Assembly (NCBI GenBank): GCA_013204985.1
Contig: JABMLG010000007.1
Span: 1-64,000, forward strand
Source: Microbacteriaceae bacterium VKM Ac-2855
GTDB taxonomy: Bacteria; Actinomycetota; Actinomycetes; Actinomycetales; Microbacteriaceae
DNA: 64,000 nt
Direction of reading: 5' to 3'
How positions within the stretch are numbered: the first letter of the stretch is position 1; the number at the start of each line of letters is the position of its first letter. Of the stretch, positions 42,368 to 51,672 are shown piece by piece. A program made the translations under genes and the position numbers. The notes under the pieces are model-generated. The model was not told the origin of the DNA. It saw only the letters and a list, made by a program, of their open reading frames with translations, and made no database searches.

Positions 42368-44602
42368 TCAGAGGCGGGTCGCGGTGTAGACGACACCGGT
42401 CTCGGGATACAGCAGCGGCGCCATCAGGCCGGCGCTCGCCAGCAGTGCCCCGGAGACGTCCACCCCTGCCGAGTCACCGCGTAGATTCCACGTGGGATCC
42501 CCGTGCGCCGCCGCCGATGGTTCGGGATCGTAGCCCCACCACTGCGCCGGGGTGATCCGCCGGGGAATCGGGCCCCACACCACGGGGGCCACCCGGTACA
42601 GCGCGTTCGGGTCGAGGCCGGGCAGCCGGATGCGGCCGGGCGACACGACCGCGGCGCGCTCGAGCGACACGTAGGAGTAGATCGCGGCGGAGCGGTCCGG
42701 AGCGACCACGCCGTTCAGGGCGGTGGTTTCGTCCGGGTGATCGAGCCGTACCAGGTCGCCGCCGTGCAGCAGAGCACGGTTCTCCTTGTAGAAACCGATC
42801 CACGAGGCCAGCTCGGCGCGTTCCTGCTCCGTCGCGGTGCGCAGGTCCCACTCGATGCCGAGGTGACCGAACAAAGCGGTGATGGCGCGGAAGGAGAGCT
42901 CGTGCGAGCGTCCGGTCGTGTGCGAGACGCCGGAGGCGATGTGCGAGCCCATCAGTTCTGGTGGCACCAGCTGCGTGGTCCACCGGTTCATCTGCTGACG
43001 GTCGAGCGGGTCGATGTTGTCGGAGACCCAGATCCGATCGGTGCGTTCCAGAACGCCGAGGTCGACGCGCGCCCCGCCCGACGAGCACGACTCGATCTCG
43101 AGCGCCGGGAAGCGCGATCTGATCGCGTCGACGAGTCGATAGAAGGCGAGTGTCTGCTCGTGCACGCCGGCGCGTCCGCTCGGAGCCGTGCCGGCATCGA
43201 CGAGATCGCGATTGTGGTCCCACTTGATGTACGCGATGTCGTACTCGTCAAGGATCGCGACGATCGCATCGCGCACGTAGTCGAAGCAGGCGGGGATCCC
43301 GAGGTTGAGCACCTGTTGATTGCGGGACGCGACCGGCATTCGGCCACCCGTCGCCATGATCCACTCCGGGTGGGCGCGGGCGAGGTCGGAGTCGAGGTTC
43401 ACCATTTCGGGCTCGAACCAGAGCCCGAACTGCATACCGAGGGCCCGCACCCGGTCGATCAGCGGATGCAGGCCGTCGGGCCAGACATCGGCTGAGACCG
43501 TCCAGTCGCCCAGGCCCGCGTGGTCATCGCGGCGCGCTCCGAACCAGCCGTCATCCAGAACGTAGCGCTCGACGCCGAGCGCCGCGGCCTGCTCGGCGAG
43601 GTCCAGCAGCACGTCGAGGTCGTGGTCGAAGTAGACCGCCTCCCAGACATTGAGGGTGACGGGTCGCGGCGTGACCGGATGCTGCGGACGGGCCCGCAGC
43701 ATGCGGTGGAAGCGGCGGGCGACTGCATCGAGTCCGTCGGCGTACGATCCGTACAGCCAGGGGCTGCGATAACTCGCGCCGGACTCGAGACGCACCTCGC
43801 CGGGCAGCAGCAGCTCGCCACCGCCGAGCAACTGCACACCCGTTGAGACGCGTTCGACCTGATGCACGTGATTGCCCGACCAGCCGGTGTGCACGCTCCA
43901 GACCTCGCCCGAGGCGAAGCCGAAGCCGGGTCGGCCGACCGAGAGCAGGGTCGCGGCATCCGCTCCGGTGCGGCCATGACGCCCCTCGCGGCGGTGGCTG
44001 CCGATCGTGACGGCTCGGCGCTGCGGCGTGCGTTCCTTCCCCCAGCGGCCGGCGAAATCGAGGATCTCGCTGGCCGCCGGGGTGACCGGCAGGCACAGCA
44101 GCAGTTCGTCGAGCTGATAGCCGTCGGTGCCGAGATTCGTCAGTTCCGCGCGCATCCGGATCACTCCGGAGGGGTCCATCTCGATCGTGATCTCGAGGGC
44201 GAGGGCGGCGACCTGGTCCTCGGCGCGAACGACGAGGGATCCAGCGGATGCGCTGTGAACGGCGGCGGAGTCCAGCTCCAGCTCGGCACCGTCGAGGTGA
44301 ACGGAGCGGACGCGGAATCGAGGCGACCAGTCGGCGCCGGCGCGGGAGCCGTTGAGCCCGGGGTGCCCGCTCCAGCCGGTCCACTCCTCAGGGAGTACCG
44401 AAACGCGGATGGGCTGATCGATGTCGTTCGGTCCGATCGGCGCGATGCCGGTGAGCGCGAGCGACTCGAACGCGGCGAGACTCAACGAGCCGGGATCGAC
44501 TCCCCAGTGCAGAACGGCCGGGAGGAGCCTGTCGCTCAGGTCGAGGACGAGGGCGACACCGGCACTGCGGAGGACGACACCGGTCGTGGCGGGAGTGGTC
44601 AT
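42368..44602 (-). CDS. GH36 alpha-galactosidase
   Basis: Encodes 744 residues from ATG 44602, with GAAAGGA upstream. The large N-terminal beta-sandwich is followed by the barrel with NVWEAVYFDHDLDVLLDLAEQAA, LDDGWFGARRDD and WFEPEMVN. The nucleophile Asp lies in YIKWDHNRD near residue 461 and the acid/base Asp in IWVSDNIDPLDRQQ near residue 528; both blocks are textbook GH36. It has no signal peptide and removes alpha-galactose from raffinose- or melibiose-type sugars in the cytoplasm. The start overlaps the LacI gene by four bases. Confidence 0.94.
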   Translation of the reverse strand: MTTPATTGVVLRSAGVALVLDLSDRLLPAVLHWGVDPGSLSLAAFESLALTGIAPIGPNDIDQPIRVSVLPEEWTGWSGHPGLNGSRAGADWSPRFRVRSVHLDGAELELDSAAVHSASAGSLVVRAEDQVAALALEITIEMDPSGVIRMRAELTNLGTDGYQLDELLLCLPVTPAASEILDFAGRWGKERTPQRRAVTIGSHRREGRHGRTGADAATLLSVGRPGFGFASGEVWSVHTGWSGNHVHQVERVSTGVQLLGGGELLLPGEVRLESGASYRSPWLYGSYADGLDAVARRFHRMLRARPQHPVTPRPVTLNVWEAVYFDHDLDVLLDLAEQAAALGVERYVLDDGWFGARRDDHAGLGDWTVSADVWPDGLHPLIDRVRALGMQFGLWFEPEMVNLDSDLARAHPEWIMATGGRMPVASRNQQVLNLGIPACFDYVRDAIVAILDEYDIAYIKWDHNRDLVDAGTAPSGRAGVHEQTLAFYRLVDAIRSRFPALEIESCSSGGARVDLGVLERTDRIWVSDNIDPLDRQQMNRWTTQLVPPELMGSHIASGVSHTTGRSHELSFRAITALFGHLGIEWDLRTATEQERAELASWIGFYKENRALLHGGDLVRLDHPDETTALNGVVAPDRSAAIYSYVSLERAAVVSPGRIRLPGLDPNALYRVAPVVWGPIPRRITPAQWWGYDPEPSAAAHGDPTWNLRGDSAGVDVSGALLASAGLMAPLLYPETGVVYTATRL

Positions 44603-45684
44603 TGGGAAGTTCCTTTCGGAGGGGCGGTCGTCCCGCGAGCGCGAGGTGAGCCGCAGCCGCACGATTCGCGCAGGATCAGTTCGCCGCGGAACGCGACATG
44701 CTTCGCCCTGTGCGCCGATGCGGCGGTGGTCGCGGTGGGAGTGAGTACCGTGTCGATCGCCGCGCGGGCCATCAGCGCGACGGGTTGTTGCAAGGTGGTC
44801 AGCCGGGGAATGCTGAACGCCGATTCCGAGGTGCCGTCGTAGGAGATGATCGCGAGATCCTCCGGCACCCGCAGGCCGAGGTCGGCGGCCCCCCGCAAGA
44901 GCCCGATCCCGATCAGGTCCGAGCCCGCGAACACCGCGTCCGGCCGGTCGGGTCGGGCGAACAGCTGCTGGGCGGCGGCGATGCCGCCCTCTCGGCTCCA
45001 GCTGGTGATGAGCGCGTCATCATGCGGCAGCCCGGCCGCGCTGAGGGCCTGCTCCCAGCCGACGGCGCGGAGATCCGGCGCACCCGTCGGATCCGCGCTG
45101 GGGCCGAGGACGAGGGCGATCGAGCGACACCCGTGCACCTCGATGAGGTGGCGCACGACGGTGTGCGCGCTTGCCACCGCATCGACGCCGATGGTCGGCA
45201 CCGTCTCGACCATGTGGAAGGAGTCGATCAGCACCGTCGGGATCGGCACCTCGGTCGCCGACGGTGTCGGCCAGCTGTCGTGGAAGACGCTGGCGAGGAT
45301 GAGCCCGTCGACGCCGCGGGAGTGCATCTCGTTCATCAGGCGCGCCTCCCTTTCGTGGTCGTCGTGAGTGTTGGCGATGAGCAGCGCGTAGCCGCGCTCG
45401 GAGGCGACGATCTCGATCTGCAGCGCGTATTCGGCGAAGTACGGGTTGGCGCTGTCGGGGATGAGGAGGGCCAGCACGTGTGACCGGCCGGTTCGCAGGG
45501 CGCGGGCGCTGCTGTTGGGGCGGTAGCCGAGTTCCGCTATGGCTTCGCGGACCCGGCGCTCCTTGTCCGGCGTGACCCGCTTCGCTCCGGTCAGCACGTA
45601 GCTGACCACCGCTGTGCTCACCTGAGCGAGCTCGGCGACGTCGTTTCGCGTCGGTGCTTTGCGGTGGTGTGCGACGTCGGGCAC
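44599..45684 (-). CDS. LacI-family regulator of the alpha-galactoside locus
   Basis: Encodes 361 residues. HTH TRNDVAELAQVSTAVVSYVLTGAKRVTP, hinge NSSARALRTG, effector domain with AVFAGSDLIGIGLLRGAADLGLRVP. The C-terminal tail has Cys-Gly-Cys (LILRESCGCGSPRARG), common in actinobacterial sugar repressors. It sits inside the operon between binding protein and alpha-galactosidase. Its operator could be the 13-base inverted repeat at 49204-49238 before the permease genes. Confidence 0.9.
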   Translation of the reverse strand: MPDVAHHRKAPTRNDVAELAQVSTAVVSYVLTGAKRVTPDKERRVREAIAELGYRPNSSARALRTGRSHVLALLIPDSANPYFAEYALQIEIVASERGYALLIANTHDDHEREARLMNEMHSRGVDGLILASVFHDSWPTPSATEVPIPTVLIDSFHMVETVPTIGVDAVASAHTVVRHLIEVHGCRSIALVLGPSADPTGAPDLRAVGWEQALSAAGLPHDDALITSWSREGGIAAAQQLFARPDRPDAVFAGSDLIGIGLLRGAADLGLRVPEDLAIISYDGTSESAFSIPRLTTLQQPVALMARAAIDTVLTPTATTAASAHRAKHVAFRGELILRESCGCGSPRARGTTAPPKGTSQ

Positions 45685-45747
45685 GGTGGGCCTCCTCAGG
45701 GGTGAGGAGAAGGAGCCCGGGCGGTCCGAGCTCCTCCTCGTTCCCTG

Positions 45748-47136
45748 CTATTCAAACAGCGCGTTCACCTGATCATTCGCGTCCGTGAGCGAGGAGACGT
45801 CGGCTTGGCCTTCGAGTACGGCGTCGACGGCCGGCGTCATGATGCCGTTGATCTTCGCCGCGTTGTCGGAGATCGGGAACAGGAAGGTCGTCTTGTCATC
45901 GACCTGCTCGGTGAACGGTGTCACATCGATGCCGCGGTCGGCGAAGGCGGTCTGCGCATTGGTCGTGCCGCTGGGGATCGCCGGGAAGACGACTCCCGCG
46001 GTGCCGATGGTGTCCTGGCAGTCGGCGGAGGCGAGGTACTCGACCCAAGCCGCTGCCGCGTCCTTGTTCTCAGAACCCGACCAGATCGAGTCGGCGAGTC
46101 CGTTGAACATCGTCGAGCGGGCGCCGTCGGGGCCGGTCGGGGTGGGCGCGATGCCGACATCGATGCCGGTGAGGCCGGTGAAGGAGTTGATGTTCCACGA
46201 GCCGTTGGTGATCATCGCGTACTTACCGGCGCCGAAGGTCTGCGTCGAGTCGCTCCCCGTGACCGCGGCGACGGAGGGCATGTAGCCCTTGTCGATCATG
46301 TCAGCCATCCAGCCGATGGTGTCCTGGAACTTCGGGTCGTCGTAGTTGTACTTCGTGCCCCACGGGTTCTTGTCGGTGTACTGCCATCCGGTGGTACCGG
46401 CGTACATGCTCCACTGGGTCTGGCCGTTGCCACCGCCGGAGCCGCTGTCGAGCCCGAGCCCGTAGACGGCGACGCGCGTCTTGTCGAAACCGGGCTCGTC
46501 ACCGCGAACACCGTTCACATCGACGGTGAGGTGCGCGATGGCCTGCTCGTAGCTGCTGTCGCTCGAGGGATCCCACTGCAGTGCCGCGATCTGTTCCGGC
46601 GTGTAGCCGCCGTCGGCGATGAGTGCCTTGTTGTAGAAGACGGCGACCGTGTCCCAGTCCTTCGGCAGGCCGTAGCGGTTGCCGTCCTCGCCGACCCAGA
46701 GGTCGGCGAGTCCGTCCTGGTACTGCGAGATGTCGATGCCGTCCTTCGTGACGACGTCGTCGAGGGGGACCAGCTGGTCGTTGTTGACGAAATCGGCGAA
46801 CTTCGAGAGGTGGTCGGTGAAGACGTCCGGCGCGGTGCCCGAGACGAATCCGTTCGTCAGCTTGGTCCAGTAGTCGTCCCACGAGTACTGCGAGATGTTC
46901 ACGGTGACGTCGGGGTTGGCGGTGTGGAACGCATCCGCGCAGCTCTGGTAGGCGGCCTTCTGGTTGTTGTCCCAGAGCCAGTACTCGACGGTGCCCGTCG
47001 CGGCGCTGGTGTCGATGGCCGAGCCGTCGCCGCCGCCGGCGCTGGTCCCGCCGCCGCCCACGCAGGCGGTGAGGGAAAGGCCGAGCGCGGTCACGCCGGC
47101 GAGGGCGAGCGCGGTTCTGCGGAGGTTTCGTGACAT
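45748..47136 (-). CDS. CUT1-type sugar-binding lipoprotein
   Basis: Encodes 462 residues from ATG 47136, preceded by AAGGAAA; an upstream in-frame ATG at 47160 is less well placed. Lipobox LTAC with Cys25. The mature domain begins GTVEYWLWDNNQKAAYQSCADAFHTANPDV and includes LPKDWDTVAVFYNKAL and ITNGSWN, typical of family 1 solute-binding proteins. Captures alpha-galactosides for the two permeases upstream in the operon. No ATPase is encoded nearby. Confidence 0.9.
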   Translation of the reverse strand: MSRNLRRTALALAGVTALGLSLTACVGGGGTSAGGGDGSAIDTSAATGTVEYWLWDNNQKAAYQSCADAFHTANPDVTVNISQYSWDDYWTKLTNGFVSGTAPDVFTDHLSKFADFVNNDQLVPLDDVVTKDGIDISQYQDGLADLWVGEDGNRYGLPKDWDTVAVFYNKALIADGGYTPEQIAALQWDPSSDSSYEQAIAHLTVDVNGVRGDEPGFDKTRVAVYGLGLDSGSGGGNGQTQWSMYAGTTGWQYTDKNPWGTKYNYDDPKFQDTIGWMADMIDKGYMPSVAAVTGSDSTQTFGAGKYAMITNGSWNINSFTGLTGIDVGIAPTPTGPDGARSTMFNGLADSIWSGSENKDAAAAWVEYLASADCQDTIGTAGVVFPAIPSGTTNAQTAFADRGIDVTPFTEQVDDKTTFLFPISDNAAKINGIMTPAVDAVLEGQADVSSLTDANDQVNALFE

Positions 47137-47234
47137 GGGTGGTTTCCTTATCTGCTTCATTGCAAGGGAGTGGGGAGGAGAAGAACGGGGTGTGAGGAGA
47201 ACGGGGATGCGGAGAGGGAGGAGAGGTGCGGCGT

Positions 47235-48179
47235 TCACTTACCGCCGGAGTAGCCGATCGAGTCGACGATGCGGCGGCCGAAGGCGAGAAAGAGCAGCAG
47301 CACGGGTACGGCAGCGACCAGGGTGGCGGCCATCAGGCCGGCCCAGTCGGGGCTGCCGTTGGGGGTCTGCGAGCGGAAGACGCCGAGAGCGACAGTGAGC
47401 ACGCGGGACGCCTCGGTGTTGCCGGCGAGCAGCGGCCAGAAATAGTCGTTCCAGGTGTTGATGTAGGTGAGGATGCCCAGCGTCGCCAGCGGTGCGACAC
47501 TCATCGGAACGATCAGGCGGAAGAAGATCCGGAGCTTGCCCGCTCCGTCCAACTCCGCCGCCTCTTCGAGCTCGCGGCTGATACCGAGGAAGAACTGCCG
47601 GAGGAAGAACACCGCGAACGGTGTCATCAGCAAACTCGGCAACGAGAGCCCGACAAGGCTGTTGAGCAGGCCGAGGTCGCGCATCAGTACGAAGTTCGGC
47701 AGCGCGGTGAAGATCGGCGGCACCATCAAGGCCGTCAGGAAGAGGAAGAACACGGTATCGCGGCCGGGCCAGCGCAGCCGAGCGAAGGCGTAGGCGGCGA
47801 GTGAGCAGAACAGCAGTTGACCGGCGGTGACGATGCTGGCGTACACGACGGAGTTGCGCAGGTACAGCCAGAAGTCGACGGAGGCGCCGGAGCCGCCTTC
47901 GGCGATCGCCTGCTCCTGCGTGGCGAAGCCCAGCACGCGGGCGAAGGCACCCCAGGTGAATTCGACCGGGAGCAACGAGGTGGGGTTGCTGGCAAGCGCG
48001 TTCTCGGTGGAGAAGGCGGTGCGGATCATCCAGAAGAACGGGAAGAGGGTGACGAAGAGCGCGATGATCATCGCGGTCCAGGCCAGGATGCGGCCGAGCG
48101 AGGGCCGGCGGCGAACCGGGTGGTGCGGGGGAGCGGATGCGGCGTCGACGCTGACGTCGGCGATCAAGGTGGAGGTCAT
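47235..48179 (-). CDS. CUT1 ABC permease (MalG type)
   Basis: Encodes 314 residues with six membrane segments. Coupling motif EEAAELDGAGKLRIFFRLIVPMSVAPLATLGI and the preceding FFLRQFFLGISREL are typical. It follows the MalF-type gene after nine bases and is separated from the binding protein by 98 bases. Confidence 0.9.
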   Translation of the reverse strand: MTSTLIADVSVDAASAPPHHPVRRRPSLGRILAWTAMIIALFVTLFPFFWMIRTAFSTENALASNPTSLLPVEFTWGAFARVLGFATQEQAIAEGGSGASVDFWLYLRNSVVYASIVTAGQLLFCSLAAYAFARLRWPGRDTVFFLFLTALMVPPIFTALPNFVLMRDLGLLNSLVGLSLPSLLMTPFAVFFLRQFFLGISRELEEAAELDGAGKLRIFFRLIVPMSVAPLATLGILTYINTWNDYFWPLLAGNTEASRVLTVALGVFRSQTPNGSPDWAGLMAATLVAAVPVLLLFLAFGRRIVDSIGYSGGK

Positions 48180-48188
48180 CAGGCGTCC

Positions 48189-49100
48189 TTACGCGAGGTC
48201 CGATTGGTCGGCGCGCATCAGCCGGAGCTGGATGAGGGCGACGCCGGCGAGGATGATCAGCAGGATCACGGAGATCGCGCTGGCGTAGCCGAAGTCGTTC
48301 TCGCCGAAGCCGACTTGGTAGATGTAGTACTGCAACACGCGTGTGGCGTTGACCGGGCCGCCCCGGGTGGTCACCGCCACGGTGTCGAAGACCTGGAAGG
48401 AGCCGGTCACCGTCACGACCAGCACGAGCGCGAGGACGGGGCGCAGTAGGGGCAGTGTGATCTTCCAGAACGAGCGCCACTCGCTGGAGCCGTCGATCGA
48501 GGCGGCCTCGTAGACGTAGCTCGGGATCATCTGCAGCCCGGCGAAGACGAGCAGGGCGGTGTAGCCCATGTGCCGCCAGACGTTCACCAGTGCGATGGTG
48601 GGGATCGCCCAGTTCGAGTCGGCGAAGAACGGGATGCGGGTGAGGCCGAGCCCCTCGATCACGCTGTTGATCAGGCCGAGCTGGTAGTCCAGGAGAAGGA
48701 ACCAGATCATCGCCGCGATGACGTTCGAGATCAGGAACGGCAGCATGATCGTTCCGCGGATCACGACGGATTGGGTCAGCCGGTGCATCAGAACCGCCAG
48801 TCCGACGGCGACGACGGTCTGCACCACGATGTTGATCGAGACGTACTGCAGCGTGACGCCGACCGAGTTCCAGAACAACGGATCGCTCAACAGCCGGGTG
48901 TAGTTGTCCAGCCCGATGAACGACGGTGCGCTCATCAGGTTGTAGTCGGTGAAGCTGAGATAGATGCCGCGCACGGTCGGTGCGACGTAGAACGTGCCGA
49001 AGCCGATGGCCGCGGGCAGCACGAACGCGATGGCCACCAGGAACTCCCGGCGCTTGGCGAGCCGGCGTCCTGGCGAGGCGGCCGGGCGGACCGCGGTCAT
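48189..49100 (-). CDS. CUT1 ABC permease (MalF type)
   Basis: Encodes 303 residues with six membrane segments. Coupling motif YEAASIDGSSEWRSFWKITLPLLRPVL, and GGPVNATRVLQYYIYQVGF near the end. First full gene of the alpha-galactoside operon. Its own ATG has no good ribosome binding site but overlaps the stop of a 16-codon upstream ORF that does, so it is probably translated by coupling. Confidence 0.9.
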   Translation of the reverse strand: MTAVRPAASPGRRLAKRREFLVAIAFVLPAAIGFGTFYVAPTVRGIYLSFTDYNLMSAPSFIGLDNYTRLLSDPLFWNSVGVTLQYVSINIVVQTVVAVGLAVLMHRLTQSVVIRGTIMLPFLISNVIAAMIWFLLLDYQLGLINSVIEGLGLTRIPFFADSNWAIPTIALVNVWRHMGYTALLVFAGLQMIPSYVYEAASIDGSSEWRSFWKITLPLLRPVLALVLVVTVTGSFQVFDTVAVTTRGGPVNATRVLQYYIYQVGFGENDFGYASAISVILLIILAGVALIQLRLMRADQSDLA

Positions 49101-49147
49101 GGGCTCGGCCGATCGCCGCGGAGGGCGTGGTGGGCGAAACGGGGCAC
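49097..49147 (-). CDS. 16-codon upstream ORF (leader peptide)
   Basis: GTG at 49147 is preceded by AAGGAG at ideal spacing (six bases) and encodes VPRFAHHALRGDRPSP. Its TGA overlaps the permease ATG as ATGA. The strong binding site ahead of the tiny ORF, and its absence before the permease, argue that ribosomes enter here and reinitiate. Confidence 0.5.
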   Translation of the reverse strand: MPRFAHHALRGDRPSP

Positions 49148-49203
49148 GAGTGACTCCTTCGTCATCTTGCTAGCACCGCACCGGACGGTGGGAGACAGCG
49201 TGG

Positions 49204-49238
49204 CTACTCGTGTAGCTATTCGGAAGCTACACGAGTAG
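49204..49238. promoter_or_regulatory. Inverted-repeat operator in the divergent alpha-galactoside promoter
   Basis: CTACTCGTGTAGC (49204-49216) and GCTACACGAGTAG (49226-49238) are perfect inverted repeats nine bases apart. Each half is itself a CTAC-nnnn-GTAG dyad. On the minus strand TTGTTT and TAGCTT with a 17-base spacer overlap the element as a possible promoter for the importer operon. Probable binding site of the LacI protein at 44599 for both directions. Confidence 0.6.
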
Positions 49239-49326
49239 ATTCGAGGAAACAACCCTTGCCGTGATGTCGTTACATTTCCGGGATCGGTTCGTCCCGCGCC
49301 TCGAGCGCCCTGCACAAGGAGATCCC

Positions 49327-50934
49327 GTGACAGAGCTGTCCGTTCCCACCCCCGACGTCGTTCGCGTGCAGCACGAACCGGACGATCCTTTCGTCGTCGT
49401 GCATCGTTCCGCCTCCGAGGCGCTCTTCACGCCGGAGGGGGACGGGCTCCGCGTCGACCTGCTGTCATCCGTCGGTCTCTCCCGCGTTTCGATGCGATGG
49501 AATCGCGCGACGCCGTTGCACTCCCGCATCCTCGGCGACGCCTGGGAGCGCTCCTACGGCGAACTGGAATGGCGCGCCATCCGTCCGGAGCGGGTGCTGC
49601 CGTGGACGGCGATGGTCTTCGATCCGGAAACCGGCGTCACGAACGGCTTCGGCGTCGAGGTCCGCGGCGGATCCTTCGCCTTCTGGCAGGTCGATGAACG
49701 CGGCGTGACCGTGACGCTCGACGTACGAAGCGGGGGAGCAGCCGTTCGACCCGGAAGTCGAGCCATCCATGCCGCGACGATCCGTCGCACCCGATCGGCG
49801 GCCGGTCCGTTCGCCGCTCAACACGAGTTGATGCAGCTGCTCTGCCGCGATCCGCTCGACACGTCCGGCCCCCTGGTCGGAGCGAACAATTGGTACTACG
49901 CCTACGGTCGCGACTTCGGCCTCGACGCGGTCGTCCGCGACGCACGGATGGTCGCCGATCTCGTCGATGGGCACCCCGTCCGCCCGTACGCGGTCATCGA
50001 CGACGGCTGGAGCGCGTCCGGCACCGCGGACGGTCTGGCCGCATCCCCGGGCCCGTGGGACCACGGACGGCCGGCGGAGTTCCCGGACATGGCCGAGGCT
50101 GCCGCCGCGATCCGCGCTCACGGCGTGCGGCCCGGCATCTGGTTCCGGCCGCTGCTGACCCGCGACGCCGGAATCGACGGCGCTCGAGCCTCCAGAGACG
50201 GCGCGATCGCTCTGGACCCGACGTCGCCGGATGTGCTCGACGTGATCGCCACGGATTTCGCTCGCCTGAACGGTTGGGGATACGAGCTCATCAAACACGA
50301 CTTCTCCACCTACGACTTCCTCGGGCAGTGGGGTCCGGACTTCGCGCCGGCCCCTGGTATCGGGCCCGCCCTGTCCGACCCGAGTCGAACCACGGCGGAG
50401 GCCCTGGTCGGCTTCTACGAAGCGGCGCTCGCCGCAGCGGGGGACTCGCTCGTGCTCGGGTGCAACGTTGTGGGCCACCTCGCCGCAGGCCTCGTACACG
50501 CGCAGCGCATCGGGGACGATACGTCCGGCCTCGACTGGAACCGGACGCGGCGAGTCGGAGTGAACACACTCGCCTTCCGATTGGCCCAGCACCAGACCTT
50601 CTTCACGGCAGACCCCGACTGCATCGCGAGCACGCCGATGACCGATTGGAGGCTCAACCGTCAATTCCTCGACCTCGTCGCCCGCAGCGGCACCGCCCTG
50701 TTCGTGTCGGTCGACCCCAGCACCCGCACCTCCGCCGTCGATGCTGACCTCTCCGCGGCACTGCGTCTCGCTCTCGATGGTGGGGCGACGGGCGGGATCC
50801 AGCCTCTGAACTGGCTCGACTCGCCGACGCCATCGCAGTGGCGAAGCGGCTCGGAAGTGATCGAGTACGACTGGCTCGGCGGCGATGGGGCGGACGCCTT
50901 CGAACCCTTCGAATCCGCCAGCCCGACCGCCTGA
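49327..50934 (+). CDS. Clan-D glycoside hydrolase (GH36/GH27-like)
   Basis: Encodes 535 residues from GTG 49327, supported by AAGGAG; the earlier ATG at 49261 falls in the promoter. The barrel begins GANNWYYAYGRDFG, then AVIDDGWSASG and GIWFRPLLTRDAG. Candidate nucleophile Asp is in YELIKHDFSTYDF near residue 325 and the acid/base Asp in IGDDTSGLDWNR near residue 397. This is the alpha-galactosidase/isomaltodextranase superfamily. The N-terminal beta domain is short. Divergent from the importer, it is probably a second intracellular alpha-galactosidase-like enzyme with different linkage preference. Confidence 0.8.
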   Translation: MTELSVPTPDVVRVQHEPDDPFVVVHRSASEALFTPEGDGLRVDLLSSVGLSRVSMRWNRATPLHSRILGDAWERSYGELEWRAIRPERVLPWTAMVFDPETGVTNGFGVEVRGGSFAFWQVDERGVTVTLDVRSGGAAVRPGSRAIHAATIRRTRSAAGPFAAQHELMQLLCRDPLDTSGPLVGANNWYYAYGRDFGLDAVVRDARMVADLVDGHPVRPYAVIDDGWSASGTADGLAASPGPWDHGRPAEFPDMAEAAAAIRAHGVRPGIWFRPLLTRDAGIDGARASRDGAIALDPTSPDVLDVIATDFARLNGWGYELIKHDFSTYDFLGQWGPDFAPAPGIGPALSDPSRTTAEALVGFYEAALAAAGDSLVLGCNVVGHLAAGLVHAQRIGDDTSGLDWNRTRRVGVNTLAFRLAQHQTFFTADPDCIASTPMTDWRLNRQFLDLVARSGTALFVSVDPSTRTSAVDADLSAALRLALDGGATGGIQPLNWLDSPTPSQWRSGSEVIEYDWLGGDGADAFEPFESASPTA

Positions 50935-50983
50935 ACGCGTCGTGCGGGTCGTGGACGCAGACCGAGCCGTACGGGACTTTGTC

Positions 50984-51028
50984 TTGACATGGCCTGGAGC
51001 CGGAACGACAATAGGTAGATCGATCTAG
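50984..51028 (+). promoter_or_regulatory. Promoter with CTAGATCGATCTAG-type operator
   Basis: TTGACA (50984-50989), a 17-base spacer and GACAAT (51007-51012) are followed two bases later by GTAGATCGATCTAG (51015-51028), which would cover the transcription start. The same promoter boxes, spacer length and operator occur at 54591-54637 before the dehydrogenase gene. Confidence 0.8.
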
Positions 51029-51074
51029 TGGCGCGAAAGGGCGCGGATCGACGCCATCTCGACGAAGGAGTCCG

Positions 51075-51362
51075 ATGTCAACGTCCGCGGCGCGAATCGG
51101 AGTGGCGTTGCCGCTCACAACAGGACCTCACAGGCGCAGGCTGGCGATGGTGGCGCTGGTCGCCACCCTGGGCGGTCTGCTCCTCGGGTACGGCACGGGC
51201 GTCATCAACGGTGCGCTTTCGCCGATGTCGGTGGAACTCGGACTCACGCCGTTCACCGAGGGTGTGGTGACGAGTTCGCTGTTGTTCGGCGCGGCGCTCG
51301 GTGCACTGTTCGGTGGTCGGCTTTCGGATGCGTGGGGCCGCACGGTCCCCGTGAAGAAGTAG
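51075..51362 (+). pseudogene. Truncated MFS sugar/inositol transporter
   Basis: Ninety-five residues correspond to the first two to three membrane helices of a sugar-porter family protein: [24 protein letters not shown], then [23 protein letters not shown], where the family signature GRRK should continue. Instead TVPVKK and a stop follow, so about 380 residues are missing. An intact promoter and operator stand before it. It shows that the locus once had its own symporter, presumably for inositol, beside the ABC importer. Confidence 0.8.
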
Positions 51363-51371
51363 CAGACCGCC

Positions 51372-51665
51372 GTGACAACGTGCGCGAGTGCGATCCCGAA
51401 CGCCGCGTTCTTCGAATTCGGGAAGGCGCGGGCTACGCCGCTGCACACGCAGATCGCGGATCTGCTGCGCGTGTGGATCGCCGACGAAAGTACGAGAGGC
51501 GGGGCGCAGCTGGACTCCATCGCGCGCCTTGCGACGCGGTTGCAATGCTCGAAAGAGTCCGTGGCCCGCGCGTATCAGAGCCTCGCCGACGAGGGTCTCA
51601 TTCACGTCGCTCAGGGCCGGCGCACCGTCGTCGTCGGTGCCGGCCGCGGGCGAACTGCAGCATGA
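51372..51665 (+). CDS. GntR-type winged-helix protein, short
   Basis: Encodes 97 residues from GTG 51372. The winged helix ATPLHTQIADLLRVWIADESTRGGAQLDSIARLATRLQCSKESVARAYQSLADEGLIHVAQGRRTVVV is complete, but no effector or oligomerisation domain follows. The YtrA subfamily is also small but has a helical tail of some thirty residues, absent here. It follows directly on the truncated transporter, so it may be a 3' deletion product or an independent small regulator now driven by the transporter promoter. Confidence 0.65.
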   Translation: MTTCASAIPNAAFFEFGKARATPLHTQIADLLRVWIADESTRGGAQLDSIARLATRLQCSKESVARAYQSLADEGLIHVAQGRRTVVVGAGRGRTAA

Positions 51666-51672
51666 TTGCAGG

